A stretch of DNA of 42,193 nucleotides from NCBI GenBank assembly GCA_947460825.1, contig CANHHA010000023.1, positions 1-42,193 of the forward strand, in the 5' to 3' direction. Within the stretch, counting starts at the first letter, position 1. Each line of letters opens with the position of its first letter. The notes under the pieces were generated by a model. That model saw only the letters and a list, made by a program, of their open reading frames with translations. It did not search any database and had not been told where the DNA came from. Origin of the DNA: Flavobacteriales bacterium (lineage in GTDB: Bacteria; Bacteroidota; Bacteroidia; Flavobacteriales_D; Crocinitomicaceae). Of the stretch, positions 1 through 7,990 are shown one piece after another. A program made the translations under genes and the position numbers.

Positions 1-246
1 GATAACGATGTTTGGGAAATCGTTGGACTAGATGCGAAATTCCCATTGAACCAAGTGAAAATATTTAACCGATGGGGAGAACTGATATACACCAGTATTG
101 CTGGAAACTATGCATCCGAACCTTGGAATGGAAGCTTTAAAGGCGAACCACTGCCTGTTGGTAGCTATTATTACATCATTGAAAAGGCTACAGACGGTAG
201 TATTGAGCCTATAAACGGAACGCTTTCCATATTACGCGACCCATGA
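1..246 (+). CDS. C-terminal end of a T9SS type B surface protein (partial)
   Basis: The reading frame is open from base 1, so the gene starts before the window and only about 81 C-terminal residues are present. They form the end of the gliding-motility-associated C-terminal domain (CHU_C, T9SS type B sorting domain): DNDVWEI, then VKIFNRWGELIY, a PWNG motif and the GxYYYII strand, closing with TLSILRDP. In this family the domain directs export through the type IX secretion system to the cell surface. The TGA stop overlaps the ATG of the PorP/SprF gene (ATGA), so the two are translated together. In flavobacteria SprB-type proteins are commonly encoded next to the SprF-type protein needed for their delivery; that pairing is what the context suggests here. 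The adhesive part of the protein is not visible. Confidence 0.85.
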   Translation, partial: DNDVWEIVGLDAKFPLNQVKIFNRWGELIYTSIAGNYASEPWNGSFKGEPLPVGSYYYIIEKATDGSIEPINGTLSILRDP

Positions 247-1223
247 GACAGCTATACATGATACTTTTCTTAGGTTTTGGCTCATTGATGGCGCAACAAA
301 TGCCTCAATTTAGGCAAGTGAATAGCAGCCCTTCTCTGTACAATCCCGCAGGGATGGCCATGAATAAACAGGCAAGCATTTCGTTATTAGCCCGTTGGCA
401 AATGCTTGGATTTGGAAATGAACCGCGAACGATTGCTTGTTTCGGGCAAGCCATGATAAAGAAAAAAGTTAAAACGGTGTTTAATCCTGGAAGTAGGATT
501 CAATATCCAATTGAACCCTTGGAAAAGAAAAAAAAGCGTGTCTTTCAACAGTTTGTTGGTGGACAAGCAATTTCAGACAACTACGGCGCCTTTAAATACC
601 TCGAGGCAAATGGAAATTACGCCTTATGTCTTCCCTTAAATAATCAATGGAAACTAAGTGCGGGAATTCGTATTGGTGTAAGAAACAATGTGTTTTCACC
701 GAGTCAAGCCAGCGTGTTAAATTTATCGAATCCGCAACTTCCCTATGATGGTGGGGATGCTACGTATGACGGCTTTTTGGCGTCTGGCCTGCGGTCGATT
801 TCTCTCAGTAGTGGTTTTGGATTTACCTTATTTTCGAAAAAAATGTTTTTTGCCGGGGCCGTCCAACATGGCGGATTACTACATTCTCTTGGGGAACAAA
901 GTAGCTTTTTCGACCAACAATACCATTGGAACACCCAAATTGGATATACCATGAATATTGCCAATGGATTGGAGTTACAGCCAATCATTATTCTAAAACA
1001 AATGTATCAAGGTCCTATTTCTGTAGAAACGACGCTGATGACCACGATAAACTATATTTTTTGGGCGGGAATCAATTATCAATACAATGCCTCTGCAGGA
1101 ATCCTTGCAGGTATGGAGGTGTCTGACAACCTAAAAATAGGGTATGCATTTGATTTTTCAACCAACCGAATTAATCGATTCAGTAATGGCGGACACGAAA
1201 TTTATTTAAGTTATGGGTTTTAA
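243..1223 (+). CDS. PorP/SprF family type IX secretion system outer membrane protein
   Basis: A 326-residue protein with a signal peptide (about residues 1-18, ending MAQQ), followed by the family's hallmark N-terminal segment with SPSLYNPAGMA, then alternating aromatic/hydrophobic strands with glycine turns as expected for an outer membrane beta-barrel, ending in a C-terminal strand YLSYGF. Length is normal for PorP/SprF (about 300-340). SprF-like proteins form part of the surface complex of the type IX secretion system and are needed for delivery or attachment of type B partner proteins. The start ATG overlaps the stop of the preceding type B protein and the end overlaps the OmpA-family gene by 11 bases, so all are one operon. 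Partner specificity is inferred from position only. Confidence 0.88.
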   Translation: MRQLYMILFLGFGSLMAQQMPQFRQVNSSPSLYNPAGMAMNKQASISLLARWQMLGFGNEPRTIACFGQAMIKKKVKTVFNPGSRIQYPIEPLEKKKKRVFQQFVGGQAISDNYGAFKYLEANGNYALCLPLNNQWKLSAGIRIGVRNNVFSPSQASVLNLSNPQLPYDGGDATYDGFLASGLRSISLSSGFGFTLFSKKMFFAGAVQHGGLLHSLGEQSSFFDQQYHWNTQIGYTMNIANGLELQPIIILKQMYQGPISVETTLMTTINYIFWAGINYQYNASAGILAGMEVSDNLKIGYAFDFSTNRINRFSNGGHEIYLSYGF

Positions 1224-2841
1224 CCATTGGCTACTAACTTCTTGTTTCTTACTTGCACAGTTCGCTTGGGGACAAATTTATGAGTTCACTACCCCGACGC
1301 GATTAGGTACAACGATTAATACCTCCGCAGACGAAAGTAATCCGGTGATTTCCAGCAATGGGAACACCCTGTATTTTGTCCGAACCTTTGACCCTAAAAA
1401 CACAGGGGGAATTTACGATCAAGACATTTTGTATTGTAAGAAAACCATGGCTGGTTGGGGACCCACATTTTCCTTAAAAGCACTGAATAATAAACTAAAT
1501 AACGCCGTAATTGCGGAAACCGTAGAAGAATTAGACTCAACCCGCCAACGCTTGTATTTAATTAGCTCCTATGGCGTGGAACGAGATGTAGAAAAAGGAA
1601 TAACCATGGCCTCTCGAAGCATATTAGACACGCAATGGGTTATTCAAAAGAAATTACCTATCCCTGGCTTAAATATCGATGGGAAATATGTGTCATACAC
1701 TCTTTCAAAAGATCAACAAGTTGTCATTATATCGTATGAAGGTTCAGACTCTGAAGGTGAGGAAGATTTATATTATTCCTTAAAAGAAGCCGATGGTTGG
1801 TCAGAACCTGAACATCTTGGAGCTGCGGTGAATACACCTGGGTTTGAAATCTCACCTTTTTTATCGCTCGCCAACGACACCTTGTATTTTTCATCGAATG
1901 GCTTTAAAGGATATGGCGATGCAGATATCTATTACAGCGTTAGAAAAGGAAAATGGACCAACTGGTCGAAACCAGTAAACCTTGGTAAAACCATCAATAC
2001 CCCGTTTTTCGATGCATATTTTTCGATAACACAGAACTGTGCCTTATGGTCAAGCAATAGAGAGGGGAAAGATTTAGATATATGGACCGCATGGGCGATT
2101 GCACCGCCCGAATTAGTGATGACCGTGAATGAAATTAAACATGCCAGTGAATTTCAAGGTGCTGATGGAAAGATTGACATTGACGTTGTTTCTGGTGTGA
2201 AGCCCTATAAATTCCTATGGTCAAATGGCATGACCACAGCGGACATCAGTTCGCTTCGAAAAGGGGAATACAAGCTACAAATCACCGACTCTATTGGTCA
2301 AAAACTAAGTCAGGTATTTACCATCAATGAACCCGAAGCTACAGAACAGCATATTATTCGTTTTCCAAACATCCAATATGAATTCAACAAATGGACCTTT
2401 GTCAATGATTCTTTAATAAATACAAACGATTCCTTACGTCTCGTGGCCAAACTCCTAGAAGACTATCCAAACCTGATGATTGAACTCATTTCGCATACTG
2501 ATTCAAGAGGAGAAGAATCAAGAAATCTGATTTTATCTAAAAACCGTGCTAAAGCTTGTTATATTTCTCTAGTCAATGAATTTAAAATCGACCCAAGGAG
2601 AATTATTCCCGTAGGAAAAGGAGAGGCAGAGCCCACAAGTTGGTATGACCCTGAATTGCAACAAATGGTTTTACTGAGGGAAGAATATATCCAAACTAAG
2701 AAAAACAATGAGGATCTCTTTGAATACTTGCATCAATTAAATCGAAGAACAGAAGGTAAAGTATTGCGTCTTGATTTTAACCCAAACAATGCTCCTGAAG
2801 CCCCAAAGAGCTATTTAGAATTTCAAGCAATGCCAAAATAA
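1213..2841 (+). CDS. OmpA-family protein with PD40 propeller and SprB-like repeat
   Basis: A 542-residue protein. Residues 1-21 are a signal peptide ending FAWGQ. Residues about 30-290 hold WD40-like PD40 propeller repeats, seen as recurring NTLYFVR, DTLYFSSNGFKGYGDADIYYS and ALWSSNREGKDLDIW type motifs. Residues about 300-376 resemble one SprB/PKD-like repeat (GADGKIDIDVVSG...YKFLWSNG...GEYKLQITD). Residues about 380-517 are an OmpA peptidoglycan-binding domain with SHTDSRG, NLILSKNRAKA and NRRTEGKVL. Proteins of this build tie outer membrane complexes to peptidoglycan; PorE of the T9SS is a related example. It follows PorP/SprF with an 11-base overlap and is followed by a gene whose ATG overlaps its stop. 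A role in anchoring the T9SS or its cargo is inference from family and operon. Confidence 0.88.
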   Translation: MGFNHWLLTSCFLLAQFAWGQIYEFTTPTRLGTTINTSADESNPVISSNGNTLYFVRTFDPKNTGGIYDQDILYCKKTMAGWGPTFSLKALNNKLNNAVIAETVEELDSTRQRLYLISSYGVERDVEKGITMASRSILDTQWVIQKKLPIPGLNIDGKYVSYTLSKDQQVVIISYEGSDSEGEEDLYYSLKEADGWSEPEHLGAAVNTPGFEISPFLSLANDTLYFSSNGFKGYGDADIYYSVRKGKWTNWSKPVNLGKTINTPFFDAYFSITQNCALWSSNREGKDLDIWTAWAIAPPELVMTVNEIKHASEFQGADGKIDIDVVSGVKPYKFLWSNGMTTADISSLRKGEYKLQITDSIGQKLSQVFTINEPEATEQHIIRFPNIQYEFNKWTFVNDSLINTNDSLRLVAKLLEDYPNLMIELISHTDSRGEESRNLILSKNRAKACYISLVNEFKIDPRRIIPVGKGEAEPTSWYDPELQQMVLLREEYIQTKKNNEDLFEYLHQLNRRTEGKVLRLDFNPNNAPEAPKSYLEFQAMPK

Positions 2842-3458
2842 TGAACGTACTCTCCCATATTTTTCATTTAGGTGTTTTATTTTCCGCGTTCGCTTTCATT
2901 TGGTTTTGGCTACAGTTGCTTTTAATGATGTTTCTTCCTGAAGGAATTCGGATGCAACTTCGATATTTCATGCAATTGCTTCAATCGTTGTTTCTTGGGG
3001 TGCTCGTATTAAAATTTGTAGCTAAAGAAGAGGGTAGCTTAACGGTTAATAGCACGCTCGTTCTTTCTTTAATTACTTATTTCTTATATCTATTAAGGAA
3101 TCTTCGATCAGAGCGAAAGGCAATGCAGTTTCAACTGTATACGAACCTTTATAAAAAAGTGAAAATGAAAAATGAATGGGAATTGGCCGTAGCGCTAATC
3201 TCTATTTCCATAACCATCCTCTGGGTATTTTTCCCTGTTGCATTAGATAGCGTGGTTACTCAGTGGTTTTATGAACAAACGCACGATTTAATTCAGATAC
3301 CAATTATTGGAGGGATATTTAAAATTGCAGGATTCTTCTTTTTACTTGCTACCCTGATTCGTTTTTTAGCAGCCATTACGTGGATGCTTCGGGGACCGAA
3401 ATCAAAACTTCCTGAACGCGGCTCTGACGAATTCGACGATTTCGAAGAAATTAAATAG
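2841..3458 (+). CDS. Putative integral membrane protein, last gene of the SprF-OmpA operon
   Basis: A 205-residue protein I do not recognise. The ATG overlaps the TAA stop of the OmpA-family gene (taATGa), which fixes the start and indicates translational coupling. It has several hydrophobic stretches, at about residues 8-32, 42-58, 70-86, 112-132 and 150-178, a lysine/arginine-rich loop around residues 88-112, and an acidic cytoplasmic-looking tail (SDEFDDFEEIK). No catalytic motif is visible. Being coupled to PorP/SprF and an OmpA-family protein suggests a supporting role in the envelope, but nothing in the sequence shows which. Its end overlaps the convergent MarC gene by 8 bases. Confidence 0.7.
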   Translation: MNVLSHIFHLGVLFSAFAFIWFWLQLLLMMFLPEGIRMQLRYFMQLLQSLFLGVLVLKFVAKEEGSLTVNSTLVLSLITYFLYLLRNLRSERKAMQFQLYTNLYKKVKMKNEWELAVALISISITILWVFFPVALDSVVTQWFYEQTHDLIQIPIIGGIFKIAGFFFLLATLIRFLAAITWMLRGPKSKLPERGSDEFDDFEEIK

Positions 3459-4074
3459 ACGCGTAAAATAATGATCGTCCACTTGCTACGATCATCTGAA
3501 TACCAATCGAAAGCACTAACAATCCCATGATTTTGGACATCGTACGCAAGCCACTTTGGCCTAGATATTTAAGGATAAAAGGAGCGGAAGAAAGAATAAG
3601 ATAAATGCTCAAACAAACCATAAAAATGCCTGCAATAACGATTGCTTTTGCATCAAATGCCTCATGTTGTAGGGCTAGATTAATCAGTAAAGATATTGAA
3701 CCCGGACCAGCCAATAAAGGCATAGCTAACGGACTAAAAGAAATGTCTTCTTTCATGCGTGATTCATCTTCAATCGGGCCTTGGACATCACTTTTGTGTT
3801 GTGCATTGAGTAATTGAAAACCAGACCGAGAGATAATAATTCCCCCTGCAATTTTTAAGGCATGGATGGAAACACCGAAGAAATTCAACACGAATTCTCC
3901 AATTAAAAAGGAAATCAAACAAACCAAAAATACGTACAGCGAAGTTCTTCGAATGGTGCGAAACAAATGATCTTTTGGGAACCCATTGGTTAAGGAAATA
4001 AACACGGGCATTGCACTCAAGGGATTAATGAGTGAAAACAAGGAAACGAAGGTAGAAATAAAGAGAGAAGTCAT
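3451..4074 (-). CDS. MarC-family integral membrane protein (UPF0056)
   Basis: A 207-residue, six-helix inner membrane protein. The N-terminal helix LFSLINPLSAMPVFISLT carries the NP-x-P/MPVF motif typical of the MarC family, and a second copy-like segment, SPLAMPLLAGPGSISLLINL, carries the family's PLAxPLLAGPGSI motif. Length is the usual 200-210. The family is widespread; despite the name it is not reliably linked to multiple antibiotic resistance, and the transported substrate is unknown. It converges with the upstream operon, overlapping by 8 bases, with no obvious terminator between. A weak -7-like element (GACCTTTG) lies 10 bases before the ATG. Confidence 0.9.
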   Translation of the reverse strand: MTSLFISTFVSLFSLINPLSAMPVFISLTNGFPKDHLFRTIRRTSLYVFLVCLISFLIGEFVLNFFGVSIHALKIAGGIIISRSGFQLLNAQHKSDVQGPIEDESRMKEDISFSPLAMPLLAGPGSISLLINLALQHEAFDAKAIVIAGIFMVCLSIYLILSSAPFILKYLGQSGLRTMSKIMGLLVLSIGIQMIVASGRSLFYASI

Positions 4075-4084
4075 AAATTCGCTG

Positions 4085-4092
4085 CAAAGGTC
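4085..4092 (-). promoter_or_regulatory. Weak -7-like promoter element for the MarC gene
   Basis: On the minus strand this reads GACCTTTG, matching the Bacteroidota -7 consensus TAnnTTTG at all but the first base, 10 bases before the MarC ATG. The close spacing resembles that of better matches elsewhere in the window. No clear -33 TTTG was found. Confidence 0.3.
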
Positions 4093-4253
4093 GATATTCT
4101 ACATGGATAGCCGCCTCAAACAAATGTTAAGAAAATGTAATGTTTAGTTTCATTTCTTGTCCAGTTGAATGCAAAAGACAAAGTAATCGAATCGATTTAA
4201 AAGGATACTTGGATTTATTATTGTACATTTAACAATTACTAAGCTTAATTGAT

Positions 4254-5576
4254 ATGCGTGTACAGATGTTGGTGCTTTCGTTTTTTGTAATCCAACTGTG
4301 TTCCGCACAACTTGGTCCGATTGATTTTGAACCGGCCGGGTTTGGCGCCACATGGCAATGGACTACCTTTGAAAATGACTTCAATCCACCCTTAGAAATC
4401 ATAGCCAATCCTGATCCAAGCGGAATAAATACCTCCAACACGGTAGCACGATTTACAGCGAATGTAGCAGGCGCCCCATGGGCAGGAGTGGAAACGGTTC
4501 ATGGGCAGGGAATCGGGACTTTTAACCTTACCGCAGCAAATTGTGTGCTAAAAATCATGGTATACAAACCGGTAATCAGTCCAGTAGGCATTAAGTTTGC
4601 TACCCCAGCAGGAGCATCTACCGGTGAAATTTTAGTAAGCAATACCCTGATTAACCAATGGGAAGAACTCACCTTTGATTTTAGTGCGATTGTGAATGCC
4701 CCCTCATCGTCGGGAATCGATCAAATTATTGTCTTTCCTGACTTTACACAGCGCAGCGACAACCGAATTTGTTTATTTGATCACATTATATTTTCTAACC
4801 AAAACGGGGTCAACCCAATCCCAATGGGTCCTGCGCCTACCCCAACGTATCTTGAAGCCAATGTGATTTCGCTATTCAGTAACCCGTACCAAAATGTACC
4901 CGTTGATACCTGGATGGCTCCTTGGTCTGTAGCTCAAGTGAATGATTTGCAAATCGCCGGAAACGACACCAAACGATATGACGCGTTGAATTATGTCGGT
5001 GTTGAATTCCTTGCTAACAATCAATTAGATGTTACGTCTATGACCCACTTCCGCGTTGATTTTTGGTCACCCAACCTCAATACATTTAAGGTTAAACTCG
5101 TTGACTTTGGTCCGAATGGACAATATGCTGGCGGTGACGACAGCGAAAGCGAACTGAGTTTTTCCCTACCAACCGAAACGTGGCACACCTTAGAAATTCC
5201 CTTGAGTAGCTTCACCTCCCTTGCTGCCTTGGATCACTTATCTCAATTAGTGTTTTCCGGAACACCCAGCGGAGCCGGTACGGTATATATTGATAATGTA
5301 TTGTTTTTCAACAATGAAGGCGCAAGCATCCCCGAAGAACAAACACACGGTGTGCAAGCCTATCCGAATCCAAGTACAGACAAAACCACACTTGTTGCCC
5401 CCGGTTCACCAATGAATTCAATTCAAGTCTTCGGAATTGATGGCACCATGTTGATGGTAGATTCACCCAATTCAAATACCTATTCAATCGACCTTTCGAA
5501 GGTGCCAACAGGCATTTATTTAGTTCATATTTCTCTAGCAAACAGTACAGAAACCTTGCGCATCATCAAGGAATAA
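4254..5576 (+). CDS. Secreted T9SS type A protein with two carbohydrate-binding-like domains
   Basis: A 440-residue protein. Residues 1-18 form a signal peptide ending CSAQL. Residues about 22-185 look like a jelly-roll (galactose-binding-like) domain with IDFEPAGFGATW, NPDPSGINTSNTVARF and a closing ICLFDHIIFSN strand. Residues about 200-355 form a second such domain (HFRVDFWSPN, VKLVDFGPNG, WHTLEIPLSSF, GTVYIDNVLFFN). Residues about 365-440 are a T9SS type A sorting domain (YPNPSTDKT, GIYLVHIS, final TLRIIKE). Domains like these accompany glycoside hydrolases in flavobacteria, but no catalytic domain is present, so a binding or matrix role is more likely. The gene stands alone, preceded by 180 bases without other genes. 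An alternative ATG at 4266 would shorten the signal peptide; 4254 is preferred for its arginine. Confidence 0.78.
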   Translation: MRVQMLVLSFFVIQLCSAQLGPIDFEPAGFGATWQWTTFENDFNPPLEIIANPDPSGINTSNTVARFTANVAGAPWAGVETVHGQGIGTFNLTAANCVLKIMVYKPVISPVGIKFATPAGASTGEILVSNTLINQWEELTFDFSAIVNAPSSSGIDQIIVFPDFTQRSDNRICLFDHIIFSNQNGVNPIPMGPAPTPTYLEANVISLFSNPYQNVPVDTWMAPWSVAQVNDLQIAGNDTKRYDALNYVGVEFLANNQLDVTSMTHFRVDFWSPNLNTFKVKLVDFGPNGQYAGGDDSESELSFSLPTETWHTLEIPLSSFTSLAALDHLSQLVFSGTPSGAGTVYIDNVLFFNNEGASIPEEQTHGVQAYPNPSTDKTTLVAPGSPMNSIQVFGIDGTMLMVDSPNSNTYSIDLSKVPTGIYLVHISLANSTETLRIIKE

Positions 5577-5602
5577 TTCGTTTCTATTGAACCCATTTCG
5601 TT

Positions 5603-5621
5603 GCTAAGGGTATACCTAAGC
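5603..5621. promoter_or_regulatory. Imperfect inverted repeat upstream of the YwqK/MORN gene
   Basis: Arms GCTAAGG and CCTAAGC, seven bases each with a central A-A mismatch, are separated by five bases. It lies 10 bases upstream of the -7 element of the next gene, where an operator would fit, and 27 bases after the previous stop, where a weak terminator would fit. No T-run follows, so a terminator is less likely. Confidence 0.25.
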
Positions 5622-5630
5622 GTTTCACTG

Positions 5631-5638
5631 TATCTTTG
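5631..5638 (+). promoter_or_regulatory. -7 promoter element TATCTTTG for the YwqK/MORN gene
   Basis: A perfect match to the Bacteroidota -7 consensus TAnnTTTG, only nine bases before the ATG at 5648. Transcription would start within a few bases of the start codon. No well-spaced -33 TTTG is visible. Its position also argues against a TTG start at 5636, which would lie inside the element. Confidence 0.55.
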
Positions 5639-5647
5639 CATCGAATT

Positions 5648-7882
5648 ATGAAATGGTTTGGCCTTATTTTACTGTTTATAGTTGGATTTTCTGTCGCACA
5701 CGCACAAGAATGTGAATTCGACTATTACCCCAAAAAAGGAGGGCATTACTTGTTCTCTACCTACTACGAAAAAGACAATAAAACCCCGCGAACAGGTAAT
5801 TGTGAACATAACATAGGCGCTCAACGCTATACCAAACGAAGCTTTGACAATGGGCATATTACCATAGAAGAACTCAATTATTACAACGACGGCAAATTCA
5901 CGCCACATATTCGAACCCAATTGAATCACAGCACTAAAAAAGGTCAAGATCTTGGCTACAATAAGGTATATGACGAAAAAGGTAATTTAATCCATCATTT
6001 TCAATTTTACACGGACAAAACCGGCCGTCGATGCGAACGAGAAACGGAATACTTACCCACTGGAAAATTGCGTTTCATCCGTGAATATGCGTTCATTCGG
6101 CTCAGTGAAATTGATTCCTTTCATTTAAATGAACATCCGCCACACACCGTAGATGACTTCGGCTACACGAGCCTTCAAGTTCCTTTTGGTGTGCACCGAT
6201 GGTATAACGACCAAGGGCAGCTCATTCGAGAGGAACACTACGACCAACTCACCTTTTATCGGCAAGATGCAGAGCACCTGCTGCATGGAAAATTTACTGA
6301 ATTCCATGACAACGGCAAACTAAAAACACAAGGGCAATTCAAGGAAGGAAATCCAGATGGGTCTTGGAGTTATTTTCACTTCAATGGCCGAGTATATGAA
6401 CAAGGAATATACCGCAACAACATTAAAGACAGCCTGTGGCAACAATGGGATGACCAAGGAAAGTTGACGAAAGAATCACTGTATGACTATAACGCGGATA
6501 ATCCCTTCGCACCCGTTCGAGAAAAAGAATACAACGCCGCAGGTTTATTGGTAAGCTCGAAAGAAATCAATGCAGATAAACAAGCAATTTTACAAGAATG
6601 GTCACCCCAAGGGAACTTGATGCGCTATGTGCGATATAGCAATGGAATGCAGATGAATTGGAATAATGCGGATTATCGAGAGTTTGAAAAGAATTGGTAT
6701 GACAACGGTCAAGTGAAATTCATCCATAACAAGCGATCCGACACCTCGTATGTCAGCTACTTCAGGAATGGACAAATGGAACGTTTGAACATAGGAAGGT
6801 GGGATGGCATGATACGAAACGAACGAATAACGGAATGGAACATCCAAGGCACGCGCTTACTATACATTGAAATCACCCATGGGAATGGGAATAACTATCA
6901 AGACGTAAAACGGTATTATTCCAATGGGAATCTATCGCATAGGGAAATCAATAATAATAAAGAACACACTGACCTTAGGTATTCCTTTGACGGCAAAAAC
7001 TACGTAAAATCTCGCATGATCAACCAACAATTACAAGGTCGTTACGAGGAACGAGATACGCTAAACGGACAATTTTTGGTGGGCCACTACGATCAAGGAA
7101 TCCGTCACGGATTGTGGGAACTAAAAACAAAGGACAGTGTGATCCTTGAGAGACTTACCTATGAACATGGCTGTGTTCAAGTTCAAACCGCATGGGGATA
7201 TGCAACGGAAGATGAAAAACAACACTGGCAGCAACGGGCAAATTATTTAATTTACCACCAACGTGAAGCGCCGTGGGAATCCATGAAAAACTGTTTAGAA
7301 TACCGTGATTCGCTCGCCCATTGGTTACGCTTGCTGAATGAAACCTTAGAAAAACAAGGAGTAAGCACCGATTATGGGCAACTCGAATTTCAGGCACTTC
7401 ATTTTGAATTACCTCACGTATATTACCGAAACCTCATCGAAGATGGGATCAAAGAGTACCGTGCCTTGCAGCTCCTGCACCTCATCGACAGTTTGGGTTG
7501 GAAATGGAAAGCGATTCAGCTCAATAACGGAACTTACGTAGGAACGGTTGAATTCAAGGGCATTTTGAACCCTGCATTTCAATTGAAACTCTTGGGAGCG
7601 CACAGCCAATTTTTTTACCCAGTATTAACCTCGTCCGACGGTCGAAATGAACAAGGGTATCCACATACCTGGGGAACGCCACCACCCACATCGCTTCTTG
7701 TGAGATCAAACACGCCTTGTTATGCAACCGTGCAATACTCCGATAAGGGACGAAGCACACACGTTGTGGTGTATAGCAACGGCGCCGTAGAAATCCTTAA
7801 CCGAACGATATCCTGGGAGGCTTGGAAAAAACTACAAGAAGAACCATCGCCCTACGATCGGGATTTTTATTGGAGGGATTGA
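5648..7882 (+). CDS. Large exported YwqK/MORN-repeat protein
   Basis: A 744-residue protein beginning MKWFGLILLFIVGFSVAHAQ, a clear signal peptide; the in-frame TTG at 5636 is rejected because it lies in the promoter. Residues about 40-510 contain many MORN-variant repeats of the kind annotated as 'YwqK family antitoxin', recognisable by YxDNGxLxxxGxFxxGxxxGxW patterns such as HDNGKLKTQGQFKEG, NPDGSWSYFHFNG and WYDNGQVKFIH. The last 200 residues or so lack repeats and match nothing I recognise. The database label 'antitoxin' comes from one Bacillus protein and says little here; no toxin gene is adjacent. MORN-type repeats usually form extended beta sheets. Location is periplasm or outer membrane; function unknown. 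A second, shorter MORN-type gene lies at 12854-13432. Confidence 0.75.
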   Translation: MKWFGLILLFIVGFSVAHAQECEFDYYPKKGGHYLFSTYYEKDNKTPRTGNCEHNIGAQRYTKRSFDNGHITIEELNYYNDGKFTPHIRTQLNHSTKKGQDLGYNKVYDEKGNLIHHFQFYTDKTGRRCERETEYLPTGKLRFIREYAFIRLSEIDSFHLNEHPPHTVDDFGYTSLQVPFGVHRWYNDQGQLIREEHYDQLTFYRQDAEHLLHGKFTEFHDNGKLKTQGQFKEGNPDGSWSYFHFNGRVYEQGIYRNNIKDSLWQQWDDQGKLTKESLYDYNADNPFAPVREKEYNAAGLLVSSKEINADKQAILQEWSPQGNLMRYVRYSNGMQMNWNNADYREFEKNWYDNGQVKFIHNKRSDTSYVSYFRNGQMERLNIGRWDGMIRNERITEWNIQGTRLLYIEITHGNGNNYQDVKRYYSNGNLSHREINNNKEHTDLRYSFDGKNYVKSRMINQQLQGRYEERDTLNGQFLVGHYDQGIRHGLWELKTKDSVILERLTYEHGCVQVQTAWGYATEDEKQHWQQRANYLIYHQREAPWESMKNCLEYRDSLAHWLRLLNETLEKQGVSTDYGQLEFQALHFELPHVYYRNLIEDGIKEYRALQLLHLIDSLGWKWKAIQLNNGTYVGTVEFKGILNPAFQLKLLGAHSQFFYPVLTSSDGRNEQGYPHTWGTPPPTSLLVRSNTPCYATVQYSDKGRSTHVVVYSNGAVEILNRTISWEAWKKLQEEPSPYDRDFYWRD

Positions 7883-7966
7883 TTATTTTATTCAAGGTTA
7901 AAAAAGCAAATCACATTACAAGAGCCAATGAATTTGTTTTATTGGAGTTCCATTCATAAGATTATC

Positions 7967-7974
7967 TAAATTTA
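7967..7974 (+). promoter_or_regulatory. Possible -7 element for the thioredoxin-like gene
   Basis: TAAATTTA matches TAnnTTTG except in the last base. A TTG at 7942-7944, 22 bases upstream, is a plausible -33 element, and the ATG follows 17 bases downstream. The rest of the 108-base gap 7883-7990 shows nothing else. Confidence 0.3.
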
Positions 7975-7990
7975 TAAGAAATATAATGCC

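Noticed and set aside
2617-2760. Unusually long insertion in the OmpA domain between GKGEAEP and NRRTE.
   Set aside because: Extended linkers at this place occur in other Bacteroidota OmpA-family proteins, so it is probably normal for the group.
3451-4074. MarC as an antibiotic resistance gene.
   Set aside because: The family's link to multiple antibiotic resistance is not supported, and nothing nearby suggests it.
5636-5647. TTG start for the YwqK/MORN gene, and likewise TTG at 9344 (GNAT) and GTG at 16350 (TonB receptor).
   Set aside because: Each lies within or upstream of a perfect TAnnTTTG element, and the following ATG gives a better signal peptide or family start.
5648-7882. Toxin-antitoxin system, from the YwqK family name.
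   Set aside because: The label comes from the repeat family only; the protein is exported, very long, and has no toxin gene beside it.
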